A stretch of DNA of 31,780 nt from Anaerolineales bacterium (GCA_020060485.1 JAGVAB010000132.1:1-31780), one strand, 5' to 3'. Positions 14,209-21,190 are shown, numbered from the stretch's first letter. Program-made: numbers and translations. Notes: generated by a model from the letters alone, not told the origin.

Positions 14209-15063
14209 TTATTCATTCTCCCGGCCAGCGTAGGGGTTGATGCGGCGCAGGGTGCGCAGGATGGCAGCCTGCAAGCCGGGTGCGGTTTGTGCCCAATGCA
14301 AACGGAAATACAGGGATTGCAGAAAATTCTTCACATTGGAACGGATCAATAGCTTGTGCGGCATGGCGGTTACGGTCAGGGCTGCTTCTGCCAGACCTTC
14401 AACCCAGGCCAGAAGCTCATCTTCCGCCAGCAGCTGGCGGCCCACCATGGCCAGCATGGCCGTGGTCAGGCGCTCTTCCTCGCCATGCGTATAGACTTCA
14501 TCCTGAATGCATATTGCGGTCCGCACCGCGGTCAGCATTTTGCGCAGTCCGTCTGCTTTCACCTCGGCGCATTGCGCCAGATCGTCCAGGGCATCGGCGG
14601 CGTGGGCGACGGCATGTGCCCAGCCCTTGCCTTGCACAAAACCGCGGCGGTCGTGTTCCTGATGAAAGAAACGCAGCATACTGGCCTGCACCCGGTTGAC
14701 CTCGGCCGGTGTGAGATAGGGCTGTCTGCGGTGGGCGATCAGCAGCAGGGGCAGCAGCAACACAGAGAAGGCGCGGGTGAACACGCTGTCTGTGCCTTGC
14801 TCGCCGATGCCGTGAAATAGGTGATCCTCGTCCAGCACCTGGTTCAGCAAACGGCGCATTTGCTGTGGGTTGAGCGCATTTTGTTCAATGATCCAGGCGG
14901 CGAAAGTGGAGTAGATCAGCTCATCTCGCAGTTCCGGGTCCAGCGAGCCGATGTGCACCAGCATCGCTTCCAAAAGCGCATCCAGATCATCTGCGGCGGT
15001 CAACTGAAAATCTTTGCCGGCCAGGGGGCGCAATTTTTGCTTGAGCATGGACTCTGTCAACAT
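14209..15063 (-). CDS. DUF2785-domain protein
   Basis: 284 residues, soluble, helical. It carries the DUF2785 signatures: LDPELRDELIYSTFAAWI, GEQGTDSVFTRAFSVLLLPLLL and GWAHAVAHAADALDDLAQ, with conserved His and Asp residues in the last. No biochemical function is known to me; the family is often clustered with small enzymes in Firmicutes and Chloroflexota. ATG 15063 was chosen as the first Met of the conserved part, with AGGAA ~6 nt upstream; a later Met at 15048 is also possible. The open frame continues upstream to 15597 but that part crosses a hairpin repeat and a GAGATTGCTTC element, so it is not coding. It probably starts a minus-strand operon with the flavodoxin and ectA-like genes. 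Confidence 0.85.
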   Translation of the reverse strand: MLTESMLKQKLRPLAGKDFQLTAADDLDALLEAMLVHIGSLDPELRDELIYSTFAAWIIEQNALNPQQMRRLLNQVLDEDHLFHGIGEQGTDSVFTRAFSVLLLPLLLIAHRRQPYLTPAEVNRVQASMLRFFHQEHDRRGFVQGKGWAHAVAHAADALDDLAQCAEVKADGLRKMLTAVRTAICIQDEVYTHGEEERLTTAMLAMVGRQLLAEDELLAWVEGLAEAALTVTAMPHKLLIRSNVKNFLQSLYFRLHWAQTAPGLQAAILRTLRRINPYAGRENE

Positions 15064-15173
15064 GGGGTTCCTGTTGATTTCAATGGGGTGTTTGCCCCGA
15101 ATAAAGGTTGCTACCATCAATATTATGACATAAAATCCAGCAAACTGTGATGATCTCCAAAACAGAGAGGGAG

Positions 15174-15245
15174 ATTGCTTCAACGGGGCGAAAAAATGCC
15201 GGCTTTTGAGGCGCAGATTCCAGTGCTTGCGCCCCGTTTCGCAAT
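15174..15245. repeat. Imperfect hairpin element, ATTGC-AACGGGGCG arms
   Basis: AACGGGGCG (15182-15190) pairs exactly with CGCCCCGTT (15230-15238). After a small internal loop, ATTGC (15174-15178) pairs with GCAAT (15241-15245). The ends read GAGATTGCTTC and TTTCGCAATGACA, which resemble a short repeat I recall as scattered between genes in many environmental bacteria. Confidence 0.5.
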
Positions 15246-15321
15246 GACAAAGTGTCAGGCGGCTCATTAAAATCCGGTTGATGGAAAATGGTATCATCCT
15301 GTTCGCGGGCTGCCAAAAGCA

Positions 15322-15354
15322 AACCGCACCCTGAGCTTGTCGAAGGGTGCGGTT
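15322..15354. repeat. Perfect hairpin element with GAGCTTGTCGA loop
   Basis: Arms AACCGCACCCT and AGGGTGCGGTT pair over 11 bp around the 11-nt loop GAGCTTGTCGA. This loop is the exact reverse complement of the loop at 12968-12978. It lies 27 nt after the small membrane protein gene on its minus strand. Confidence 0.8.
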
Positions 15355-15380
15355 CAAGTTCTCCTGTAAAGCAGGTAAGC

Positions 15381-15569
15381 TTATTCTTTTTCTTCCCTTG
15401 TTCTTAAAAAATACGCCACCCCCAGATCCACCAGGCCGGACAGGTTGATCACGGTGAAAACCAGGTTGGCGGTGCTGCCCCAATCGAGAAAGAAGAAGTT
15501 GGCCAGCAGACCGATGATGCCGATCATCAACGACACCAGTCCACTGATCTCCAGGATTCTTACAAGCAT
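15381..15569 (-). CDS. Small two-pass membrane protein
   Basis: 62 residues. Two hydrophobic stretches (ISGLVSLMIGIIGLLANFFF and LVFTVINLSGLVDLGVAYFL) suggest a helical hairpin in the membrane, and the tail is charged (RTREEKE). ATG 15569 is preceded by GGAGG with a short 4-nt spacing. It follows the GNAT-membrane fusion gene by 70 nt and is probably the last gene of that operon. I do not recognise the family. Confidence 0.6.
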   Translation of the reverse strand: MLVRILEISGLVSLMIGIIGLLANFFFLDWGSTANLVFTVINLSGLVDLGVAYFLRTREEKE

Positions 15570-15639
15570 TGCGCCTCCGTTTCTGCAGGGCATTCACTCC
15601 TGCGCCGAAAAATTTTTCACCGCCAAAACGCCGGTATCT

Positions 15640-16728
15640 TCAGACCAGGATCAAGCCAATCACGGCCAGCGCCAGCAGCGCCCAAACCGCTTTGTTCCAG
15701 TCCCATAAACGCCGCCCATTCAGGCTGGTGAAGGGGAAGAAGGGCAGGGCGATATCGAAGACTGCCAGGATGGTGCCCACCTGACGCAGGGCTGCCAGCC
15801 AGGCTTCCAGACCGGCGGGCAGGTTGAGGCGAAGAGCGCCCCATGCCGCCCACACCACAAGCAAGACCGGCAAGGTTCCGGCCAGGGCAGCCCGCCCCAG
15901 ACGGGGCAGCAGATCGCGGTAGCGCGGTTGACCGGCGGCGGGATACACATTGCCAGGCATGAGCAATAACGAGCCGAAAGCCAGGGCAATCCCCAGGCTG
16001 AGGGGGAAGCCCGATTCCCAGGCGCGGAAGCGTACCGCCAGTCCCTGCCTGCGGGCTGCCAGCCACATGCCCAGGTAGCGCACGCCAAACAGGGCAAGGA
16101 TGACCAGCGGCAAGATCAGCCACATGGCTGAATTCGCAATGTGAAAACCGTTCGCACGCCATAGCACAAACAGTCCCAGCAGGATATTGGCAGCGACAGT
16201 GCCCCACCACTGCAATGCGGGGCTGTCTGCGGTTTGCGCGGCGGGGCGTGCCCACAGGAAATGACCAACGTCCATGAAGTGAAAGGTCTTGAACCACACG
16301 GCAAATGTTCCCAGGCCGTAACGCCGGAATTGCTCTCCGGGAGAGAGGATGGAAAAGCCGCGTGTAGCGAACAGAGCGCTGGAGCTGGTGTTATAGCCTT
16401 CCACGCAAGCGAAGATCTCATCACAAGCGTGCTGCTCAAAGAAGTCAATTCCAGCTTCCGCCAGGCGCTGTCCTGCACCCAGGCCGCGCGCCTCTGGCGC
16501 GGTGAATATCCAGGCTACCAGGCCGCCTTTGCGGCCGCGGGGCAGTTTGAACAGCTTGAGAACGATGCCGCCCAGCAGTTTTCCTTCCTGCTCGGCCACC
16601 AGAACATGGGGCGTCCAGGAAAAGAACCACTGCTGGATCAGCGGGAAAGCCTGGCGCATGATGGCATGCACTTTGCGGCGTTCCTCTTTCTGCATGGGGC
16701 GAATATGAATCTCGGTTGTTTGGGGCAT
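15640..16728 (-). CDS. GNAT acetyltransferase fused to a degenerate site-2-protease-like membrane domain
   Basis: 362 residues. Positions ~5-150 form a GNAT domain with acetyl-CoA loop ARGLGAGQRLAEAG and a late VEGYNTSSSALFATRGF. From ~185 on there are about five hydrophobic segments. The C-terminus reads FPFTSLNGRRLWDWNKAVWALL, which resembles the C-terminal NPDG/LDG region of M50 site-2 proteases, where LDG supplies the third metal ligand. Here Asp is replaced by Asn, and no HExxH is present, so proteolysis is unlikely. The start at ATG 16728 has GGGAG upstream; the open frame to 16800 would overlap the VOC gene. It lies 22 nt after the VOC gene. The GNAT assignment is firm; the S2P relation is my reading of the motif. 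Confidence 0.82.
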   Translation of the reverse strand: MPQTTEIHIRPMQKEERRKVHAIMRQAFPLIQQWFFSWTPHVLVAEQEGKLLGGIVLKLFKLPRGRKGGLVAWIFTAPEARGLGAGQRLAEAGIDFFEQHACDEIFACVEGYNTSSSALFATRGFSILSPGEQFRRYGLGTFAVWFKTFHFMDVGHFLWARPAAQTADSPALQWWGTVAANILLGLFVLWRANGFHIANSAMWLILPLVILALFGVRYLGMWLAARRQGLAVRFRAWESGFPLSLGIALAFGSLLLMPGNVYPAAGQPRYRDLLPRLGRAALAGTLPVLLVVWAAWGALRLNLPAGLEAWLAALRQVGTILAVFDIALPFFPFTSLNGRRLWDWNKAVWALLALAVIGLILV

Positions 16729-16750
16729 GTCGTTATTCTCCCTGTGGTCT

Positions 16751-17143
16751 TCAGGCGGCAGGTTCCAGCAGATCCCACAGATTGCCATACAGGTCTTCAA
16801 AGACGGCTACGGTGCCATAGGTTTCCAGCCGCGGCTTTTCATGGAATTTGACACCCCTGGCGGTCATTGCGGCGTGATCGCGCCAGAAATCATCGGTGTG
16901 CAGGAAGAGGAAGACCCGCCCGCCGGTTTGATTGCCGATACAGGCTTCCTGGGCGGGGCCTTCGGCCTTTGCCAGCAGCAGGCAGGTCTCACTGGCGCCG
17001 GGCGGGGCGACCCGCACCCAGCGCTTGCCGTCGTCCAGGTGGGTGTCTTCTGTCAGGTTGAAGCCCAGCTTTTGGGTGTAGAAGGCGATTGCTTCGTCGT
17101 AATCCTGCACCAGCAGGGCAATGTGGGCAATGACGTGTTTCAA
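16751..17143 (-). CDS. VOC-family (glyoxalase/bleomycin-resistance fold) protein, TTG start
   Basis: 130 residues, the usual size for one vicinal-oxygen-chelate subunit. It begins HVIAHIALLVQDYDEAIAFYTQKLG and ends with VAVFEDLYGNLWDLLEP, both typical of VOC enzymes. The start is a TTG at 17143: it has AAGGAGG 5 nt upstream and begins exactly at the conserved N-terminus, while no ATG is suitably placed. Members act in dioxygenation, isomerisation or drug binding; the substrate is unknown. It starts 10 nt after the cupin gene stop, so the two are co-transcribed. Confidence 0.87.
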   Translation of the reverse strand: MKHVIAHIALLVQDYDEAIAFYTQKLGFNLTEDTHLDDGKRWVRVAPPGASETCLLLAKAEGPAQEACIGNQTGGRVFLFLHTDDFWRDHAAMTARGVKFHEKPRLETYGTVAVFEDLYGNLWDLLEPAA

Positions 17144-17153
17144 AACAGCCTCC

Positions 17154-17483
17154 TTAATCCACGATGAACAATTTTGCCCCGGTTGGGGTATATGAACGGT
17201 GCGGCTCAGCATGATCGGCCACCTGATAACTGACACCCGGGGTGAGTACGAATTCCCGCCCGTCGGACAGTTCGGTATGCAATTCGCCTTCCAGACAGAG
17301 CAGGATATGTCCGCGGCTGCACCAGTGATCTGCCAAATAACCGGGACTGTATTCAACCATGCGCACGCGGATATCATCAAATTGTTGTGTGCGCCAGATC
17401 GCAATGCCAGTTTCACCTTTATGTTCTGTTGCTTCGATTTGCGACCAATCGGTTATCCCAAATGGGATATGTTTCATTTCCAT
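17154..17483 (-). CDS. DHCW-motif cupin protein
   Basis: 109 residues. One small beta-barrel cupin, recognised by DHWCSRGHILLCLEGEL, the DHxC motif that names the family; His and Cys would sit at the metal site. It then shows VLTPGVSYQVADHAEPHRS, the second cupin motif. It may bind a metal and a small ligand, but no reaction is established to my knowledge. ATG 17483 has GGAGG 8 nt upstream, which lies within the in-frame extension to 17498. It begins the minus-strand operon cupin, VOC, GNAT fusion and small membrane protein. Confidence 0.83.
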   Translation of the reverse strand: MEMKHIPFGITDWSQIEATEHKGETGIAIWRTQQFDDIRVRMVEYSPGYLADHWCSRGHILLCLEGELHTELSDGREFVLTPGVSYQVADHAEPHRSYTPTGAKLFIVD

Positions 17484-17717
17484 AAACCAATCCTCCATCT
17501 CGTCCTGAATGCGGCCTGCTCACCAACCTTTTTCAGGTTTAATTCGAAACCAACCTTGAAAAGGGAACCTTGCAAACTGGTTGATGACAAGATTTTCATG
17601 CTTTGCAGTCAAATGGTATAAAAACCCAACCTTTCCAAGGGACGTTTTGTTCTTTGGCCGCTTGACCTCACCTGGTTTGATGCGCATGGTATGCGATCTG
17701 TTTTGTGAAACTGCGGC

Positions 17718-18296
17718 TTACCCGCCTCCCAGCGCCTTGACCTCCTCATAGCGGAAGCAGTCCACAAGGTGGTCATTGACCATGCCGATGGACTGCATCA
17801 GGGCGTAGCAAATGGTTGGGCCGACAAAATTCAGGCCGCGCTGTTTGAGTTCCTTGCTCATCGCTTCGGCCAGCGGGGTCTGGGCGGGGATGTCTTTCAA
17901 TTCCTGCCAGGCGTTCTGGATAGGCACGCCGTTCACGAACTGCCACAGGAAGGCATCCAGCGAGCCGAATGCCTGCTGGATTTCGAGCACCGCCTGTGCA
18001 TTGCGGATGGCGGAGCGGATCTTCAAACGGTTGCGCACAATGCCGGGGTCGGCCAGCAGGCGCTGCACATCCTCCTCGCCATAAGCCGCTACGCGGGCAA
18101 TCTCGAAGCCATCAAAGGCACGGCGGTAATTCTCACGCTTGTTAAGGACCGTCGACCAGCTCAATCCGGCCTGCGCCCCTTCCAGCACCAGCATCTCGAA
18201 CAATTCCTGGTCATCATGCAGCGGCACACCCCATTGCTCATCATGGTAGGTTACATACAGCGGGTCATCACCGGCCCATGCGCATCTTGTTTTCAT
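17718..18296 (-). CDS. tag: DNA-3-methyladenine glycosylase I (Tag)
   Basis: 192 residues, cytoplasmic base-excision repair enzyme removing 3-methyladenine from alkylated DNA. The zinc ligands are all present: Cys5, His18, His176 and Cys180, matching Cys4, His17, His175 and Cys179 of E. coli Tag. Family blocks include CAWAGDDPLYVTYHDEQWGVP, LVLEGAQAGLSW and GLNFVGPTICYALMQSIGMVNDH. ATG 18296 has GGAG 9 nt upstream; two upstream Mets are less well placed. A near-consensus extended -10 (TGCGATAAT, 18346-18338 minus) would start its mRNA near 18331. It is a single-gene unit divergent from hsp20, with a hairpin array between. Confidence 0.95.
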   Translation of the reverse strand: MKTRCAWAGDDPLYVTYHDEQWGVPLHDDQELFEMLVLEGAQAGLSWSTVLNKRENYRRAFDGFEIARVAAYGEEDVQRLLADPGIVRNRLKIRSAIRNAQAVLEIQQAFGSLDAFLWQFVNGVPIQNAWQELKDIPAQTPLAEAMSKELKQRGLNFVGPTICYALMQSIGMVNDHLVDCFRYEEVKALGGG

Positions 18297-18379
18297 CGTG
18301 TTCAACTCCATATCGAAAAGGATCAAAATCTTGTTTTATTATCGCACAGAACTTTTTTGCATGCAGGGAAACCATCGCT

Positions 18380-18447
18380 CACACTTCGACAAGCTCGGTG
18401 TGCGTCTCGACAGGCTTGGTGTGCACCTCGACAGGCTCGGTGAGCAC
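18380..18447. repeat. Three tandem 21-bp units with TCGACA(A/G)GCT(C/T) core
   Basis: Cores begin at 18386, 18407 and 18428, exactly 21 bp apart: TCGACAAGCTC, TCGACAGGCTT and TCGACAGGCTC. Flanks can pair across each core: CACACT/GGTGTG for the first, GTGCACC with GGTGAGCAC (2-nt bulge) for the third, and only with wobbles for the second. It lies between the divergent tag and hsp20 genes. Confidence 0.75.
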
Positions 18448-18484
18448 CCCGCAAAATGCCGCGCAGCTGCGGATTAATACAACT

Positions 18485-18513
18485 TTGACAAACTTTTTAT
18501 ATTTTTTTGATAC
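18485..18513 (+). promoter_or_regulatory. Candidate sigma-70 promoter of hsp20
   Basis: A perfect TTGACA (18485-18490) is followed after 17 nt by TGATAC (18508-18513), a weak -10. The start site would be near 18520, 47 nt before the start codon. No CIRCE-type inverted repeat is seen. Confidence 0.5.
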
Positions 18514-18566
18514 CCGGCTGATACATTAAGAGCGTACCAAAAATTCTTCTTAAAAGGAGGTTCATG

Positions 18567-19007
18567 ATGTCAAACTTAACCCGTTGGGAGCCAATGAGCG
18601 AGATTATGTCTTTGCGTGAGGCGATGAATCAGCTGTTCAATGACTCTTTCACCCGCCCAGTCAGCATCAGTGGAGTCTCCGCCGGCCCGGCCATTGACCT
18701 GTACCAGGACAGTGACAATGTGGTGGTCAAAGCCGCCCTGCCCGGCCTCAAATCGGATGATGTGGAGATCACGGTGACTGCGGATGTGCTCAGCCTGCGC
18801 GGTGAATACAAGCAGGAAAATGAGCAGAAAGACGCCACTTATCATATTCGTGAACAGCGCTATGGCTCGTTTGAGCGCTCCATTCGCCTGCCTGTCGATG
18901 TGCAGACCGACAAGGCCAAAGCAGATTTTGAAGACGGCATTCTGACCATCACCCTGCCCAAGGCCGAAGCGGTCAAGCCGAAGATGATCAACATCAAAGC
19001 CAAATAA
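18567..19007 (+). CDS. Hsp20/alpha-crystallin small heat-shock protein
   Basis: 146 residues. A cytoplasmic ATP-independent chaperone that holds unfolding proteins. The alpha-crystallin domain spans residues ~40-130 (AIDLYQDSDNVVVKAALPGLKSDDVEITVTADVLSLRGEY, then GSFERSIRLPVDV and ADFEDGILTITLPKAEAVKP). The C-terminal I-x-I anchor is present as INIKAK. The second of two adjacent ATGs (18567) is preferred because it lies 6 nt from AGGAGG, against 3 nt for 18564. It is a single-gene unit with its own terminator at 19122-19147. Confidence 0.94.
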   Translation: MSNLTRWEPMSEIMSLREAMNQLFNDSFTRPVSISGVSAGPAIDLYQDSDNVVVKAALPGLKSDDVEITVTADVLSLRGEYKQENEQKDATYHIREQRYGSFERSIRLPVDVQTDKAKADFEDGILTITLPKAEAVKPKMINIKAK

Positions 19008-19029
19008 CAGACACCCCTTCTTAATCATT

Positions 19030-19056
19030 CGCACACCGAGCTTGTCGAGGTGTGCG
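19030..19056. repeat. Hairpin element with GAGCTTGTCGA loop
   Basis: CGCACACC and GGTGTGCG pair over 8 bp around the loop GAGCTTGTCGA. It lies 22 nt after the hsp20 stop codon, in the convergent gap before the GTPase gene. Confidence 0.75.
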
Positions 19057-19061
19057 GACTG

Positions 19062-19109
19062 AAAAAACAACGACCACGCGCTGAGTTTGTTGCAGCGCGT
19101 GGTCGTTGT
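19062..19109 (-). terminator. Terminator of the GTPase gene
   Basis: A 17-bp perfect stem (arms 19067-19083 and 19093-19109, 9-nt loop) is followed on the minus strand by six T (A19062-19067 on the plus strand). It lies 37 nt after the GTPase stop. Confidence 0.8.
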
Positions 19110-19121
19110 GAGAGCAATTGT

Positions 19122-19147
19122 GCCCTCTCGATTTGAGGGCGTTTTTT
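19122..19147 (+). terminator. Terminator of hsp20
   Basis: GCCCTC/GAGGGC with a 7-nt loop is followed by G and six T. Its T tract overlaps the stop codon of the convergent GTPase gene (19146-19148). Confidence 0.7.
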
Positions 19148-20393
19148 ATTCTTCTGCTTCGGCATCAAAGCTCGCCCGGCTTTCAGCCAGGGGCGAGTTT
19201 TCCAGGGCCTGCGCAATCTGTTCACGCAGGGTTTTCTTGTCCGGTTTGCGTTTGCCGATGCCCTTGAGGGTTTGCAGCAGGGAGGTGGTTACGCCCTGGG
19301 TGAGTTTTTTGAAGGCTTCGGCAGAAATTTTCTCGCCGGTTTCAAACCAGCGCGCAGCCGCGTAGCCCATGACCACTGTCATGGATGAGGCGATGGCCGC
19401 GCTCAACACCCAGCCCGGCAGCCCGCCCAGTTTGCTCAACTGCTGGAAGAGGGTGCGCCCCAGCAGTCCCAGTCCAAACGTGGCCACCAGTTCGGAGGCG
19501 CGTTTGGCGGTGATCTTGTAATCATAGATGCGCGCAATGCTGACCACCATGATTGACTGGGTAGCCACCAGAGGGACAAAATCGATGACAGGCAGGGGCA
19601 CCAGGGCAATCGCTGCCGAGATCGAGGCTGAACGAACGATGGTTTGCCAGGCAAGCTGCCAGCGATACTCCGGCAGGGCCTGCCCCAGGGCGGCGATCAT
19701 GCCGGGTTCGGCGGCCGCCACCGCCAGCAGCACCCTGGCAAGGTTCTTGCCGTCTTTGGCTGATATGGCGATGATTTGATCGGGCTGCAAGCCCAGGTTG
19801 ACGGCCGCGCTGGAAATGGCAGCCGCCACGTCCTTGCGCGGCACCAGGTCGATCTTGTTGAGCACCACCACAAACGGCTTTTTGAGGGCCGAAATCTCGT
19901 TGAACAGTTCCTGTTCGGTCTTTTTGACGCCCTGGATGGCATCGAAAACCAGCACCAGAAAATCCGCTTCGGCGGACGCGGCCAGGGCCAGGTCTTTCTC
20001 GTGTTCGCCCACGCTGCCCACCGCGTCTGCGCCGGGGGTGTCCACCACGGTAAACAGGGCAGCATCGGCCTGCTGGTTTTCCTTTGTTGTTCCCGGCAAG
20101 GGGCTTACCTCGGCCCGATCGCCCTTGTGCTGCACCAACTGGTTATAGAGGGTGGACTTGCCTACATTGGTTGGGCCGACAATGGCCACGCGGCGCTTGC
20201 TGCCAAAGGCCTGGCGGATCTGAACGGCGGACAATTTGACCAGCATTTTCACCAGGCCGGTTTCAGACGGGAAACCGCTGATCAAGGCCAGGAAGCTGGC
20301 CTTTTCATTCGGCCCCAAAGCCTCCCAAACCTGATGCACGGATGCCTGAACATCGGGTGGAAATTGGGCGAGAAGATCATCCAGTAACTTCAT
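19146..20393 (-). CDS. Era-like GTPase with C-terminal DUF697-like membrane region
   Basis: 415 residues. The G domain has G1 GPTNVGKS (73-80), G2-like PGTTKE, G3 DTPG, G4 NKID and G5 ISAKDG, so it should bind and hydrolyse GTP. The C-terminal ~180 residues contain amphipathic or hydrophobic segments (ISAAIALVPLPVIDFVPLVA, GWVLSAAIASSMTVVMGYAAA) of the DUF697 kind and end in a basic then acidic tail. It probably peripherally or integrally associates with the membrane. The first ~65 residues are an alpha-helical extension. No close operon partner is present; it is divergent from the yefM-yoeB pair. The ribosome site at ATG 20393 is weak (GAAAGTGATG). Its cellular role is not known. Confidence 0.88.
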   Translation of the reverse strand: MKLLDDLLAQFPPDVQASVHQVWEALGPNEKASFLALISGFPSETGLVKMLVKLSAVQIRQAFGSKRRVAIVGPTNVGKSTLYNQLVQHKGDRAEVSPLPGTTKENQQADAALFTVVDTPGADAVGSVGEHEKDLALAASAEADFLVLVFDAIQGVKKTEQELFNEISALKKPFVVVLNKIDLVPRKDVAAAISSAAVNLGLQPDQIIAISAKDGKNLARVLLAVAAAEPGMIAALGQALPEYRWQLAWQTIVRSASISAAIALVPLPVIDFVPLVATQSIMVVSIARIYDYKITAKRASELVATFGLGLLGRTLFQQLSKLGGLPGWVLSAAIASSMTVVMGYAAARWFETGEKISAEAFKKLTQGVTTSLLQTLKGIGKRKPDKKTLREQIAQALENSPLAESRASFDAEAEE

Positions 20394-20560
20394 GGGGTCA
20401 TCACTTTCTTTGAGCAGTTTTCTTTTAGTGTAACCGAAAATGACGGGTCTGGATGAAGATGAATTGGGTTGAAGTGCACTGGAGAGCAGGTTTTCTCACC
20501 ATTTCACAAAGACAAAACGTGTCTGGTAGCTAAGAAAGGAACACGTACGAGATTGCCGGC

Positions 20561-20600
20561 TTGACAATTTCTTAAAATAGTTGTACAGTATTCCTGTACA
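20561..20600 (+). promoter_or_regulatory. Promoter and YefM operator
   Basis: TTGACA (20561-20566) and TACAGT (20584-20589) are 17 nt apart. Two TGTACA motifs (20582-20587 and 20595-20600) lie 13 bp centre to centre and the first overlaps the -10. TGTACA is the known recognition core of YefM in E. coli, where spacing is about one helical turn. The pair would be autorepressed. Confidence 0.8.
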
Positions 20601-20613
20601 GAAAAGAGGAAAA

Positions 20614-20892
20614 ATGACCATTCAAACAACCTATACTCAGGCCCGTGATGGGCTGGCAAAATTGCTTGATCAGGTGACCCACAACCGCGAGGTGGTCATC
20701 ATTCAGCGCCGCGGTGAAGAAGAGGTGGCCATGATCGCCGCCGACGAATTGCAAAGCTTGATGGAGACAGCTTATTTACTGCGTTCGCCTGCCAATGCCG
20801 AACGTCTGCTCAGTGCATTGGGCCGCTCCCTGAAGAACGAAGGCTTGCCGATGAGCCTTGATGAACTGCGGCGTGAGGCTGGGCTTGAGTAG
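20614..20892 (+). CDS. yefM: YefM-type antitoxin (Phd/YefM family)
   Basis: 92 residues. It matches YefM in sequence: TYTQARDGLAKLLDQVTHNREVVIIQRRG at the DNA-binding N-terminus and LQSLMETAYLLRSPANAERLLSAL at the C-terminal toxin-binding part. It neutralises the YoeB toxin and represses its own promoter. ATG 20614 has AGAGGAAAA upstream; the frame is open to 20581 but that region is promoter and operator. The gene overlaps the toxin start by 8 nt. The operator TGTACA motifs, and the overlap with YoeB, support the identification. Confidence 0.93.
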   Translation: MTIQTTYTQARDGLAKLLDQVTHNREVVIIQRRGEEEVAMIAADELQSLMETAYLLRSPANAERLLSALGRSLKNEGLPMSLDELRREAGLE

Positions 20893-21154
20893 AAAAGAGC
20901 GCCAGGCGGTTTTCCTGCCCGAATTCATCACAGATCTGCGCTACTGGGTGGAGACTGACCGCAAGCTGGCGCTGAGAACCCTGGAACTGGTCGAAGCGAT
21001 CCTGCGCGACCCTTTTGATGGTATTGGAAAACCCGAACCACTGAAATACTTGTCGCCGGGTGTGTGGTCTCGCAGATTGACCCAGGAACATCGCATCGTT
21101 TATCGGGTTCTGGATGACCAGATTGATTTTCTGCAAGCCAGATATCATTATTAG
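20885..21154 (+). CDS. yoeB: YoeB-family mRNA-interferase toxin, TTG start
   Basis: 89 residues from a TTG start at 20885. The protein cuts mRNA in the ribosome A site when free of its antitoxin. The YoeB catalytic residues are in place: Glu51 in KPEPLK, Arg63/64 and Arg70 in WSRRLTQEHR, and the final His88-Tyr89 of ARYHY, equivalent to Glu46, Arg65, His83 and Tyr84 of E. coli. The TTG is chosen because GAGG lies about 6 nt upstream; in-frame GTG 20873 and ATG 20861 are possible but extend beyond the conserved N-terminus. It overlaps the antitoxin by 8 nt, so it is translationally coupled. All key residues are present, so the toxin appears active. Confidence 0.92.
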   Translation: MSRKERQAVFLPEFITDLRYWVETDRKLALRTLELVEAILRDPFDGIGKPEPLKYLSPGVWSRRLTQEHRIVYRVLDDQIDFLQARYHY

Positions 21155-21190
21155 ACATTCAGGAAACATTCCCGCAATAGAATTGTGTTT

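Larger units (their letters stand above)
15064..15380. other. 317-nt gene-free spacer with two repeat elements
   Basis: I see no gene here. It holds a long imperfect hairpin of the GAGATTGCTTC…GCAATGAC type (15174-15245) and a perfect 11-bp hairpin with loop GAGCTTGTCGA (15322-15354). The promoter of the DUF2785 operon should lie in the part nearest 15064, but no strong -10 is visible. Confidence 0.6.

Noticed and set aside
15064..15597. N-terminal extension of the DUF2785 protein
   Set aside because: The frame is open but crosses two hairpin repeats and the small membrane gene, and the DUF2785 domain begins at the proposed start.
18380..18447. Possible short CRISPR array
   Set aside because: Units are directly tandem with a 21-bp period and no unique spacers, and no cas genes are present.
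18447..18567. CIRCE heat-shock operator upstream of hsp20
   Set aside because: No TTAGCACTC/GAGTGCTAA-type inverted repeat was found.
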